A stretch of 64,000 nucleotides of DNA from Paramecium octaurelia (Eukaryota > Ciliophora > Oligohymenophorea > Peniculida > Parameciidae). The stretch is taken from assembly GCA_905182995.1 (NCBI GenBank), contig CAJJDP010000128.1, forward strand, positions 62,001 to 126,000. The letters are read 5' to 3'. Below the pieces are notes generated by a model that was not told the origin of the DNA, made no database searches, and saw nothing but the letters and a program-made list of their open reading frames with translations. How positions within the stretch are numbered: position 1 is the stretch's first letter; every line of letters starts with the position of its first letter. This document shows positions 13,417 to 25,559 of this stretch, one piece after another. Position numbers and translations under genes: made by a program.

Positions 13417-13942
13417 TTAATTTCAATTTCTCATCATATTTCATTTTTATAACTAAATATAAATATAAGGAAATTGTTTATCAATTTGATTCTAATACTA
13501 TCATTTAATTCGCAAACTAGCTTACATTCTTAAAGATCACTATTACATCTTTGAGATCAAACAAATTCAAAGAATATCTAAAAAATTATTTCGATTTGAA
13601 ATAAATTATTTAATTTTATTTAATAGATAAACTTAATATTGGAATATTTCAATTTAATCTGTAAAAGCAAGAGAATGACAAATGAATTATGATGGAATCA
13701 ATATGTTTATATTTTAAAGAATTTCACTTTAATAATTAATTTATAAAAAAATGATTGTTGAGTATCCAAACTATTCTTTAATCCAAATTTAATTATCCTT
13801 TTATAAAGATAAGGTTAATGTTTAAGCATATTAATAAAGTTTCAAATAAATATAGCAAACTCATTAAGCTAATTTATTACGATTTCAGACTTATCTTTTT
13901 TTAAATAAATATCTATAATTTAAATTATATTATTAATATCAA
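13417..13942. other. AT-rich spacer
   Basis: No open protein-like frame, no recognisable RNA. It lies downstream of the lectin gene's TGA and so includes its 3' untranslated end. Confidence 0.5.
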
Positions 13943-15245
13943 TCATACATCTTAAATTTGAATGTCTACCAGGGTTTCAATTGATTGCACTTGATTGTAC
14001 AATACTTATGTAATTTTAATTCTATTTAATACTATATTAATATTTATCTCCTTATAGGCAGAATCGACCAATTTAAATCTTGGAAAATAAGAAATCTCAT
14101 TAATTGTTCCATGACAATAATGTGAAAATTAATACATTTTATTGGTCGAGCAATTCTAACATTTTAGAAATTGACTCACTATTTTTTTGGTTTTTATACA
14201 CTTCATATAAATCTTCATATTCACAATGCTTAAAGCCTTATCTATAATTATATTAGTTGATGCTAAGAATGATTAACTTAATTCATTGATCTCAAGAAAA
14301 ATATCTGGCTTAGTTGATACATCAAAATCATAAGCTTACGATATTCTCAACGTGAGACATTCAAAAGGTTTAAATATAGTAGTAAATTGATAAGCTAACC
14401 ATCCTTGTAAAAAATAATTCTTAAGGAAGGCTCCATACCCTATAATAATAAAGAACTGTTACATGTAACTACAGTATATGATAATGTTCCTGATTGCCGT
14501 TCAGCCCTCGATCTGAGATTAGTATAGGAATCCAAACCATTATAGGTTAAAAACAACCATTTGTTTGAATATTAAGTTAAGGTTCCACTATCGTAATCAC
14601 TTGTATGATATAAAACATCAATATCTGCAAATGCTTCTTCTATTCCTAATATCACTTAGTATCCAACTTATTTTAAATTTGCACGCCATGCTACTGTATC
14701 CACAATACTTACAGTTACCTGCGTAGTTGTTATTGATGAGATCTTGAAACATAAATAATTCTCATACATATAGTTTAAAGTTAACATCTTGATATATTCC
14801 CATACTTGTTAATGTGACAATACCAAAATTAGCATTTGCATTCTAATGAGGAAATGTCTGTTATGTAGGATTTAGCATATTAAAATTGTTAATAACTTAT
14901 ATTCTCTGGTCATCAATTGCATACCATCCATACTTTGCATTATGAAAAGGAGTTGATGTGACACATGTGATAAATAATTCGAAACCTAAAAATATAAAAC
15001 ATAATACTTGTTGTTTAAATATTTTGTGTTTATATTCTATAATCTGCCCCCTCTCCCATATCAATTAATTCAAGCCCTAAGATTACTTTAGGAACATTGG
15101 CAAAAACTCCATTGAAATTTATTGTATAAGTTTATTAATATCCAGTAGTACATTCGCTAAAGCCTGAAACTGTTCCAGAGTCGTATTTAAGAAACCCGTA
15201 TGCCTGATTAATAAGACATATAAACAAAAAGGAGATAAGTATCAT
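13943..15245 (-). CDS. Secreted H-type lectin domain protein
   Basis: Four exons on the minus strand: 15245..15008, 14985..14768, 14742..14463, 14439..13943. Introns are 22, 25 and 23 nt, and the total is 1233 nt, giving 410 aa. Residues 1-17 form a signal peptide (ISFLFICLINQAYG). The first domain has V-P-K-V-I-L-G-L-E-L-I-D followed by F-E-L-F-I-T and Y-G-W-Y-A-I-D, the usual pattern of H-type lectins (snail agglutinin fold, carbohydrate binding). A second, similar segment (K-Q-V-G-Y-Q-V-I-L-G-I-E-E-A...W-Y-G-A-F) follows. The C-terminal part has C-x-x-C and Y-C-H-G-T-I-N-E-I-S-Y-F-P. Likely secreted or surface-attached, binding sugars; partner unknown. Confidence 0.8.
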
Positions 15246-16554
15246 TTTTAATTATGAAATTCTTTCTAAATTAATCTTCAACTTTTATCATAATATTTTG
15301 AAATTATGAGTTTATTTTTATCTTTATAATTTTATTATATAATAGATCTCTTATTGAGTTGTCATACTTGTTTTTAAAGTCATAGCTCATTAATAAGCTT
15401 CTTATCCTTTGGTACAATTTCTATTGTGAGTTGCATCATTAAGAATACTTCTGTATTGATTATTTTATCAGTATAATCCCATAATCAGAGGTCTAAAATA
15501 TTTATTCTTAATGGCTATTAGTAAAATTTCATTGTTTTTACAGTCTTTAAATGGCTGAAAATAGATTTTCGCCATTCTAATGTGATAAAAATATTTCTCC
15601 TCATAAATGTTCTTTATCCGTAAATCATTTCTGAGCCAGATGTAAATAGCCATTTAGAAAATTAGAATCCTTAAAACGAAGACGGTTCGCATAAATTCTT
15701 TAAAAACAATTGATCAATTAAGGCGAAAGCTAATAGCTAATAACTAATTTTTGCTTAGGTTACAATCATATATTTTATTTAAGTAGAGATATTTTAATTA
15801 TCTCAAACCAATAATAATATTTAATAAATAAGACATATTTTGAGAATTAGTTCAATATTTAAAAAATTTATGTTTATATACTTCGATTATATATTCACAC
15901 ATTCTTAATGACTAATAATTCATTTAAAATGCAAGAAGAGAGGTTTCTATGATGAAGATTTATTGAAAAGAGATAATATTTAATTGGTACTTTTCAAAAC
16001 AAGATGGAATCAAAAATATTGCTTCGTATCATTACTTGAGGAATACAGCATCTTGACAATAATAGATCACTAAGTGCCGATTCACTTGTTCACATTATCA
16101 TATTTGCCTTAACAAGTATTGTGATGGCCATTTTATTCAAAGAAATCCGCAACTTATTTTGATCAAGTAATCTATTAATTACTATTCGCTTTGAATAAAT
16201 GAATAAGTTGATTTGCAGAAGGTTAAAATTTCAGAAATTTTAACCTAATTAGGAGCGTTGTAGTTATATCAGAATTGCCAATTTTCATGCTAATTATAAA
16301 GATAGCATTGTATTTTCTTTAATTAACAACTTACAATAAATTTAATCAACTGATAACTGAAAAATATGATTCTTCAAATTTTAAGTCTTGTTATTTACAG
16401 AAAATTATATTTTCATTATCTCATTTTTCTCTTAATCAATTGAACTTTATGAATGACACTTTAAAATTATTGTTTTTAAAGTTTTAAGCATTTGCACGTG
16501 ATATATGATCATCACAACAACTATTTTTGATGATGTTATTGTGCCTTAGGAGGA
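15246..16554. other. Spacer with decayed coding traces
   Basis: A reverse-strand 61-codon frame (about 15471-15653) and a forward segment near 15940-16120 look weakly protein-like but are cut by TGA on both sides. Nothing joins them into a gene. Confidence 0.4.
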
Positions 16555-17148
16555 TCAACATATGCCTTCCCTATTAGTCGCTAATGAGATGTTCTAGTTT
16601 TTGATTTAATTATCCAATTATTGATTCTTATTAATTTCGTCATTGTGTTTTTGTTTTAATTCATCATATTGAGCTTATTACTCCTATTATTCTTAGGTTG
16701 ATTTCAGCTTCAATGACTAAATTTCATTATTCTAGTTTTTGATTTAGGTTTCCAATTATTGTTTTATATTAATCTCTTCATTATGTTTTTGTTTTAGTTC
16801 TTCATATTAAGCTTATTAATTTTTTATTCTTTAATTAAATTTCCTCTTATTTCTTTAGTTGATTGCAGATATTTAAAGAGACAGACTTGGTGACTTTTTA
16901 ACTTAGCTAGTTACTAAATTGTTCATTATGCACTTCAGGCCAACAGGGCTTATTAAATTTATGAATGGTTGGTTCTTTAGATTACAAAGGATGTATTGTT
17001 TTAAAACAATCCTAGATACCATCAATCGAATCCTCAATTCTATTAAATGAAGACTAAATACAATAAGTAGGATACTTGAATTTTTGAGCGCATAGCCTAA
17101 GTAGATTCCTCCATTATCAATGATGATTAATAAATATATTAAAAACAC
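16555..17148 (-). CDS. Coiled-coil protein of unknown function (possibly truncated)
   Basis: One reverse frame stays open for about 197 residues to TGA at 16555-16557. The upstream half is hydrophobic (I-D-N-G-G-I-Y-L-G-Y near its start). The downstream half is a charged, Q/N-rich coiled coil in which a unit recurs: Q-Y-E-E-L-K-Q-K-H-N-E-E-I-N then, 41 residues later, Q-Y-D-E-L-K-Q-K-H-N-D-E-I-N, each followed by Q-x-x-x-x-I-K-N-Q-N. There is no clear ATG at the 5' end; the frame continues upstream of 17148 to a TGA. A 5'-truncated gene or pseudogene is as likely as an intact gene. Confidence 0.4.
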
Positions 17149-18859
17149 ATTATAAAAGAATGTATTTCTATTAAACAGAGTTAATTAAATACTTATGAGT
17201 CATTATAAAAGTAACCTTTCGTAATTTAATTTCCTTTACACTGATAAGATTAACGATAAGGTTTCCAATTTCTAATTCAGTGCTACAAATTTTTTTTTGG
17301 AGACTATCAATCTGATTTGAGAAAAATACTTTTCAAATTTATTTATTGAAATTGGTAAATCAATGAATTTAAAAACTTGATTGTCAAAGCATTATTTAAA
17401 AATTTTAAATGGATGCAGAATAACATAACAGTAAATAACTAATATGAAATAGATGTACAAGATTTCTTTTCCTAAAAATTCAGAAAAAGTACATAAAATT
17501 ATTTCAAAGTTTGAAGTATAAATGAAATGTTAATGAATTTTTTTCACGATTTAGGGTGCACAAGTATCTTCTTGAAATAATGATGGCTCTATAATCTTAA
17601 TAGAAACTGAGATCAACCACTTTATTATACTTATAAAAATAAACTAACATTAGTTTAAATTTTAAAATCAAACAGTTCCAGTAACGGGAATGAAGTTGTA
17701 TTTTATTTTTGAATAACTTTATATACCTTTAATATCATCTGAAAATCTCAGGAAAATGTTGATTTTTAAATTGAAACAAAATTGATTTTTAAATTCTCCT
17801 TTAAAATTCAAACCCTTTATGCTTAACTTAGAATCCAAATATCCACCTTTCTAACTTCAATCATAAAAGCAGAAGCTTACTTTAAACATAGTCAAATTTT
17901 GAAACAAATAAAAAAAAATTTATTCAATATTTATATTTATTGAATCAACAAATATAGAGCATTGATGAAATGTTCTAAATCTATAAATAATAATGAAAAA
18001 ATTAAAGTATTAATATCAAACCTGATTTTCAAGATATATAATTTAATAAAAGTTGAACACAAAGGCAATTTAAATATTATTAATAATTTATAAATACTAT
18101 TTGATTTTTGATAAATACTTAATTCTAATGTTGGATGTTAATTTATTGCATTATTTATTCGTGTGCTTTTGAAGGTGTAGAATATAATGAAAACTTTTAA
18201 TCATTTTAATATAACTTCATTTATTTTATAGTTAGATGTAAAATAAACATTGATAGAATGGATGATTTCAATGTATTCAGAAGAATGGTTTTTCCATTAA
18301 GATTTCAAAATTTAATAAATTTAAGAATTCTTTATTGTAATGCAGTATGAAAATGTGACAAAAGAGTATTACTATCAATCTAAATAAAGCATACTATTCT
18401 TGTTTTAGGATTAGAGTTTTTTTTGATTGTTTAAAATTATTTGTAAATATTCCTAATGGAATTTACAATTTACATTATTTGATTCTAACAAGATTAGAAG
18501 TAGTCGAATCAAAAAAAGAAAAATTATTGTTCAATTTATTATTACATAATATAATAAGATAATGATAACTTTTTAAGTTGTGTTACACGTCTTTATTGGT
18601 TTGGTTAAAAATTAATTATCACTAAATACATAGCTAATATCAAATCATTTTTGATAATATTTACCATAGTTAAAATTGATGCGTAAAGCAACAATTATAT
18701 TAGGACATATCAATTTTAATTAAAGGTATCTTGATAGAAATTTCAAGATTATTGATGGAATTAATTTATATGAGGAAATAGAATTTCAATGGTATCACAA
18801 CTTTCTATTTCTTTTAAATGTATATCGTTATTCTTTATTTTATAATGTATATGAATAAT
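17149..18859. other. Long AT-rich spacer
   Basis: About 1.7 kb in which I see no sustained frame, no RNA gene and no repeat. This is unusually long for a compact macronuclear genome. Confidence 0.5.
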
Positions 18860-21800
18860 TCAATAAAACAGCGAAGGAGAAATGGGTTATTTCTTTTATG
18901 ATTTTCTCTCTTTCAATCTTTTAATCATGGATGTTAACTTAATTTCAATTTACACTGCATATTTAATTAAGGGAGCCATAGTTCCAAACATGAGTAACCC
19001 CATTTAAACAAAAGCTATATTAATCTAATTATCTGGACTCAAGAGATTTGAAATCGCTTAATCAAAAAATATACTTAGTAAAGTAAAAAGAATTATAGGT
19101 AATTCAAAAACTAGAATAACAGCCAGGTCTATCTTATTCCTTATCAAATCACCAAAGACTACAATAGTAAGATAGAGAGAATTGATGAATGTAATCAATA
19201 GGCATTATAATAGTGAATTATTTTGATATCCAATTAAGATATATAGAAATAGTAATTTTTTTATGAGAATTAGACCTTCGTGTTGCAAAGATTTTAATTT
19301 TTGTAATTCCATTTGTGAATTTTTCAAAGAGAATATATTGGAAATCAATTTTATGATAATGATGAAGATAAAGTATGCTATAAAATTGGAAATCTGATAC
19401 CTCAAAGTATCCTACTTTTGAGATTACAGGTAAAGCAAGATTTTAAAAATTAAATCCCAACTATTCACTTAAACAATATAAATAAAGCCATTTAATGAAA
19501 ATATTCTTAATAAGCCAAAACTTATTTTATTGAATTTATGTATAACAAATGCAAGTTATTATGCCATGCATTGTTTATTGGTTTTATAAATTAATACTCT
19601 AATTTAAAGAAATTATTTTTAGAGAACAAAATTCAAATAAATTTTTGAAAGTAGAAGTACAATTAATCCTAATCCACATTGAGCACAAAAGGGCTATAAA
19701 TTAGTAATCAAATCACTGTTGATGTTATATGTTAAAAATTTTCCAAAAGCCTATAATTATTTAATTCCGATTAGGTTGTCAAATAAATCAACAAATTTCA
19801 ATTTTTCTAATAATGGAAGGATAGTTATTACTTCCGACGATTCAAAATAAATGTTCAAATTTTCAGGAAAGTCTATGTTTATAAATTTTAAATTTGATTA
19901 ATATTAGAGTGTGTCCAAAACTTCAAAACATTCAATTGGATTTCCAGAAATTAAGATTAATAAACTAGAGAATCCGAGACTTAGTAACATAATCATATTG
20001 AATGAACTAATCTTCTTGGATATTCTCTTTTATGATGGAGTTATCACTACTGGATTTTTAAGACGTATTTTACAAAAGTCATTGTCTACTTAAAAGTCAT
20101 TATCATCAACTAATACTGTTTTCAAATCAACTTAGAAATAAATTTCATTATTTTATTATTCCAATATTTATACTTTAAATAAGTATGTAATTTCTTATAC
20201 TGTGATATATGTTGGTTCAACAACGAATACTTTCTCTATAATATAAGTAGATGGATCTATATCAACAAGATAAGCATGTAGATTTTTGGTTAAATTTTAA
20301 CTATTATCCAAGACTTTGATTTTGTCTGTAAATGTCAAATTAATAAATAAAATATTATATGTTTGGTTAACAACATTTAAATTAAAGTGAGGTGGTTTTG
20401 ACTAAAGGCAGGTACTAGTCTCTTATTCTAGTTAAGAACATGCCCAATTGATTTGAACCTAGCATTTATTTGTGCATCCATCATCAGAAATTAGATTTCC
20501 ATCATCGCATTCTTCGTTTTCAGATTTTGCTCCATTACCACAGACATCTTAGCAATTATCATTGACTATTTAATATCCAAAATAGCATTTCATACATTAT
20601 CCCTGAATACATTCATCACAGTTTAAAGGACATGAGAACTTGCATTAATAGCATCCATCAAAAGGTATATCATTAGCATCGTCACACTATTCATTAGAAA
20701 CAATAATTCTATCACCACAGATAGAATCGCATTAGTTATTTTGATATAAAAATCCAATTTCACATTTTTGACTTTGAATGTTATCAAGACAAATTTTGTG
20801 ATTGCAATTTTGACAATCTTCTTGGCATGAATATTAGCAAAGGTAGCAACCATCGTACATCTCATCATTACCGTCATCACATATTTCAAATCCTTCAATA
20901 GCTAGTCCATCTCCACAAATTGGTGTACATGATTAATTTTGAATTTCAAAGTAATCCTAGCATTTTAAACACTCAATATTGGCATTACACAATTCGCAAT
21001 ATTGAGGACATTCAAATTTACATTCAAAACATCCATCCCCACTTATATTATTTTAGTCATCACATTATTCCTGAGATTATGATGCGATCTATCCATCTCC
21101 ACAAACTTATACACATTTATAATCAATTAAACTCCACCCTTAAATACACTAAAAACAAAAAGAATAATAGCATTCTTAACATTCCAATTGACAACTACTC
21201 TAACATAAAAAGCATGAATCAAATTAAATGTTATTAGAATCATCACAAAATTCATTTTCTTAAACAATACCATTATTGCAAATAGGAAAACAGTCATTAT
21301 TTAATGTTTTTTCAAACTCATCCTCGCAAATTGAACACTAATCTAAAAATGAGAGTTAACAATTTTAAGGTTAGATATAAGAACATAATTTGAATTAATG
21401 AGCAAATATTCCATAATTTGAAATCTCGCATTGAACATCCTAGTTCCAAAAATAATCGCTGATTTTGACATTGATGTTTAAGTGTTCCTGATAAAGATTA
21501 ATCAAGAAATTAGATAAATGACAAAATTATCCTGATTCATACTAAGTTTCAAATTCAATTAACTTTTGATCATCTTCTAAGTTACAAATTAAGACACATG
21601 AATTATCCAGTAATTTATACAAATAATTGCACAATATACATTAACCAAATTCGCAAATTCTACAGTTCAATGGACAAGAAAATTAACATTCATAACATCC
21701 GTCATTAGGTTGTAGATTTCCATCGTCACATGCTTCTTATAATACTATTAATTTATCTCCACATAGAGGCAGACATTATTGAGATATAGCATCAAATATC

Positions 21801-23079
21801 CAAAGCGAGTCACAATTTAAACATTAACCTCTATAGCAATTACTGCATCCTTCTACACATTAATATTATTATGAAAAGCAACCATCAAATACTTCAATAT
21901 TTTTATCATCACAAATAACACTGCTGTCTAAAATGATCTCCTTTTCTGCATCAGTAAATACTTCAAAATCCCTAATACCATAATAAGGAGTAGAAGTTGA
22001 TTCAGTTGTAAATGATATAATTACAATCCTTAGATTCAAAGTCTAATCGTTGCTTAAAAACTCAGGTATTGTAATTGTCCCTAACTTAAAATAAGAAGCA
22101 CATATTGCATTTTAAGTAATAATATTGAAAGAAATTTAACTACTTAACCATTGTGTATTTCCATATATATTTAAAGATATGCCTCCACTAATGTAAACAG
22201 AAAATAATTTAAATTACATTCTCACCTTAGTATGAGGGGAACTCAACATTAAATCTACGGAAGCCTCTTAGTTAGTAATAAACTTTCCATAATATTAAAA
22301 ACCTAATCAATATCCATAACATTACTTCCGCATGTTTCAACAGTATTATATGTAGTATCGTCTCGCTTCCAACCCTCACCGTCAGTTAATTAAACAGTTG
22401 TAAAATATCTCAGCACTCGATTCCAATTAAGACAGGCCCCGTTTGAATCGCAAGAATCACAATGATTTGGACACTAAAAAACTGATAATTTAAAATCTGA
22501 AATTCCCCAAAATGCTGATAATTAGAAAGATTAAAGTGTAATTATAGCAGAATTACTATTATGCCCAATCTATTTACTAATAAAGTAAATTTCTCCATAT
22601 TGGCCACTTCCACAAATATCAGTTCCTGGTGATATTGTTGGATTACCTGAATGTGCTTCAAGCTCATCAACATTAAAAATGTAAGGTGATCCAGTCCAAG
22701 GCCCTAATCTAGTTTAATATAAATAAAAACAAACCCCCAAAATTTAAACTCAAACGCAATTTTATTATGAGGTGGAAGGATAAATGTTTTTGTTATGGCA
22801 GTCGAGTATCCAAAGATTGATGGTCCTCCGAAAATGGTACCTGTTGGACAATTAGTAATATGAGAGGGATCTAAAGCCTAGAATACAAGCCAATCTAAAA
22901 TATTCTTTTATTCTACTATCATTTGAGCTAAATGGAGTCATAAAGGATGAACTTATTTCAGATTATGCAAAAGTATAACTCATATTATTTAGTAAAATTA
23001 GTTCACAGAAGATGTTTAATATTGATGGGTATTTAAAACGAAGGTTCCTAAGTTCTATATTTGGAAACAGATGTATCAT
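18860..23079 (-). CDS. Large Cys-rich surface protein with DUF4215-type repeats and C-terminal membrane domain (1382 aa)
   Basis: Exons 23079..22917, 22894..22735, 22708..22326 and 22302..18860 (introns 22, 26, 23 nt) total 4149 nt. The N-terminal part has two jelly-roll-like segments (F-G-G-P-S-I-F-G-Y and later C-G-S-F-Q-Y-Y-G) around residues 60-330. Residues about 410-840 hold six copies of the pattern C-G-x-(G/K/R)...E-x-C-D-D-x-N...D-G-C-x-x-C, the DUF4215/myxococcal Cys-rich repeat, for example C-G-N-G...N-E-E-C-D-D-G-N. From about residue 1000 on come several transmembrane segments and a basic tail. The start is uncertain: ATG at 23079 gives a longish N-terminus; ATG at 22983 is in frame. 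Same family as 31768-39837. Probably a plasma-membrane protein; function unknown. Confidence 0.85.
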
Positions 23080-25559
23080 GTTCAAATATTAAATTAATTA
23101 ATTGAATTTTCATATAAATTAAATAAAAATTGAGTTATTGTAATCACCTTACTTTTGTTAATTGCAAATATGCCTTGATGCTTACTTTTGATCAACACAT
23201 AATTTTCTTCATCACATGCTTCATAAATGTTCTCTATAATATTTATAAGTGAATATATCCTTCATCCCTAATTTATTTCTTATTAGAACGCCTTATAAAT
23301 ATTTGTACAATTTTGTATTAAAAAAGAATTCTCATTTTGATGTATCAAACTTTTCTCAATGCTGATACTTATAATTGTTATCACCGCACTATAAACATTT
23401 TGAATTCAAGAATACTCTAATTATTCAACTCATTTTTTAATCCCACATTTAATCCAAGAAGAGGGATTCCTAGAAATCATAATAATGTTGTTTGATTTAT
23501 AGGCCTCCAAAATATCATGTTATAGATTGAAGTAATTGATATTGTAAATACAAATTCCATCAATTATCTCAACAACCCTCATGATACAATTATTTTGAAA
23601 ATTTATTAAATTCTGGTAATTCAGGCTGTTGAATCCTTCCTTACATATATCTAAGGATATTCACTATGCTCAACGAACATCTCTAATTAATCATTTTAAT
23701 TCTAATTCATAGATGAAAATCATTAGTTTAAATAATTTTTATCAGCTTTTTTTCAATATATACTAATACTTAATTGAAAAATTTGTTTCGATTAAAGTTT
23801 CAATGTTTCTCTTATTTATTAATGAACGAAAATATTTCAATAAATTGAATAAATAATATGTATTAATGATGAGGGTTACTCAGATTTATCTATTACTAAT
23901 TATTACAAAATCCAGAAATCAATAATTTATTTAATACTACTGTGGATTCCTTCTCTGCTTTTCTAATTAACTTTCAAATTAGATCGAAGTAATCTTATTT
24001 GGTTGTAGTTCAAATTTTTTTCAAACAACTATTTAATTAGAGCTTAAAAAAATATATTATGCGAAGATGTAGGGAATAGTGTCTAAAAGAAAAACATTTA
24101 TCCAAAAATTCCTTGGATATTATAAATTTTATCATATCTGAACAAGCGAGACAAATCAGATGATTTATTCTCATTCAATAAAGCATTAAAAGCTAATGAA
24201 GACGCTTAAAATTTAGAACATTTTTATAAAATTCTTTATTATTAAAATCTGGAATTTCAAAATAATTGATCGATTAATATTACTATATTTGTCATTATAG
24301 AAAATTAAAGTTCATAAATATATAAAAAAATGAAATTACACTTCCTAAAATTTAGAAATGAAATAAAATTTTATAATCACGAATAATGGTAAAATGTTGA
24401 AATGCAAGAAAATCAATTTACATTTTCAAAGGGAGATCATGGTTGTTGTCAATATCTTTTTTGATATTTCTATAAATAAGATAATTTGAAAATTCTTAAA
24501 TAATTATTGAATCTTTCAAAATCTGCTTTATTGTCAAAATCATCAATAAATTCTTGTTGCATATAGAAATGGAGTAAAAGAAAAATTGGTTGGCAGATTC
24601 ATTAAATGCAGGCCAAAGCTCGGGGTATTTGTATATCGAGACTTTGATCAGTTTTTGTAAAAAAAATTGGTCATTGTCCCTTAAAAGTATTTAAATTAAG
24701 ATTAACCTATCTTTCCAGATCGGTGAAATGATGATCTATTGTAAAGATTGTTTAATACAAATTCAAAAAAATGAGAAATTATCAAATTTTATAAAACCAA
24801 TAAAAATGAATTGAAGATTTCTACCTAATTGTAAATATAGGCCTACTAAATCTTTCAATAAACTACAATAGCACATTTTTAATTTAAAAAATCATTAAAT
24901 ACTTTCTAGTTAAAGTTATTTCTAAAAATAATTTCAAAAAGCGAATAAGAATGCAATCCCTAAATAAATAACATAATTCATTTAAGTGCTAGTTTTCACT
25001 TGATATCAAACAAGAAAAAATTCAAATCTCTTAATGATGGAGCATATCTCTTAACTAGATTTAATATTTTTGTCACTTAAAATAGGACTCAATTGTTAAG
25101 AAATGCATCAGAGATGATAAGTCTTCTAAGTTATGAAAGATTTTTTATCTGTTTAATCTTGATTTTCAATTCAAATTATAGAATGAGATAAGTAAATTTT
25201 ATAATTTAATAGATCTTGAAATATTGTGAATTTTATGAATAATATCAAAATTAATGTAATAATAACAAATACTAATTAAATGAAAATTTATTGAATATAA
25301 TTATGCATTAATATGGATGATTTATCATAAAGTTTAAGTTTATGTCCCATTGATGCAATCATACAAACAAAAATATTGGAAAATAATTTGAATAACAGAT
25401 GATGAAAAATCTTGACAATAATTCTCATTTTAAAAAAGGGTTGAGAAGGGGATCAATTATGACGATTTGAACAAATTTATGTATATTGGATGAAATCACA
25501 AACTATTTTAAATTGAATTTACTATAAATAAAATACATATTAAGCAATAAATATATTGT
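23080..25559 (-). pseudogene. Decayed coding fragments between two large surface-protein loci
   Basis: Reverse-strand segments look protein-like in changing frames. Around 23450-23660 one frame carries I-M-R-V-V-E-I-I-D-G-I-C-I-Y and an overlapping frame carries L-R-Y-M-Q-G-R-I-Q-Q-P-E-L-P-E. Around 24470-24700 a frame carries Q-K-L-I-K-V-S-I-Y-K-Y-P-E-L-W-P. Around 24850-25000 another carries E-L-C-Y-L-F-R-D-C-I-L-I. TGA codons and frame changes lie between them. I infer one or more dead genes; families not recognised. Confidence 0.35.

Noticed and set aside
15471..15653. Reverse-strand ORF opening M-A-I-Y-I-W-L-R-N-D-L-R-I, like a photolyase/cryptochrome start
   Set aside because: Likeness ends after 13 residues and the frame stops at a TGA after 61 codons; none of the later photolyase motifs are present.
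20920..21237. Forward ORF of 105 codons rich in H, Y and N
   Set aside because: It is the antisense of the Cys-rich gene at 18860-23079, whose reverse frame is clearly coding.
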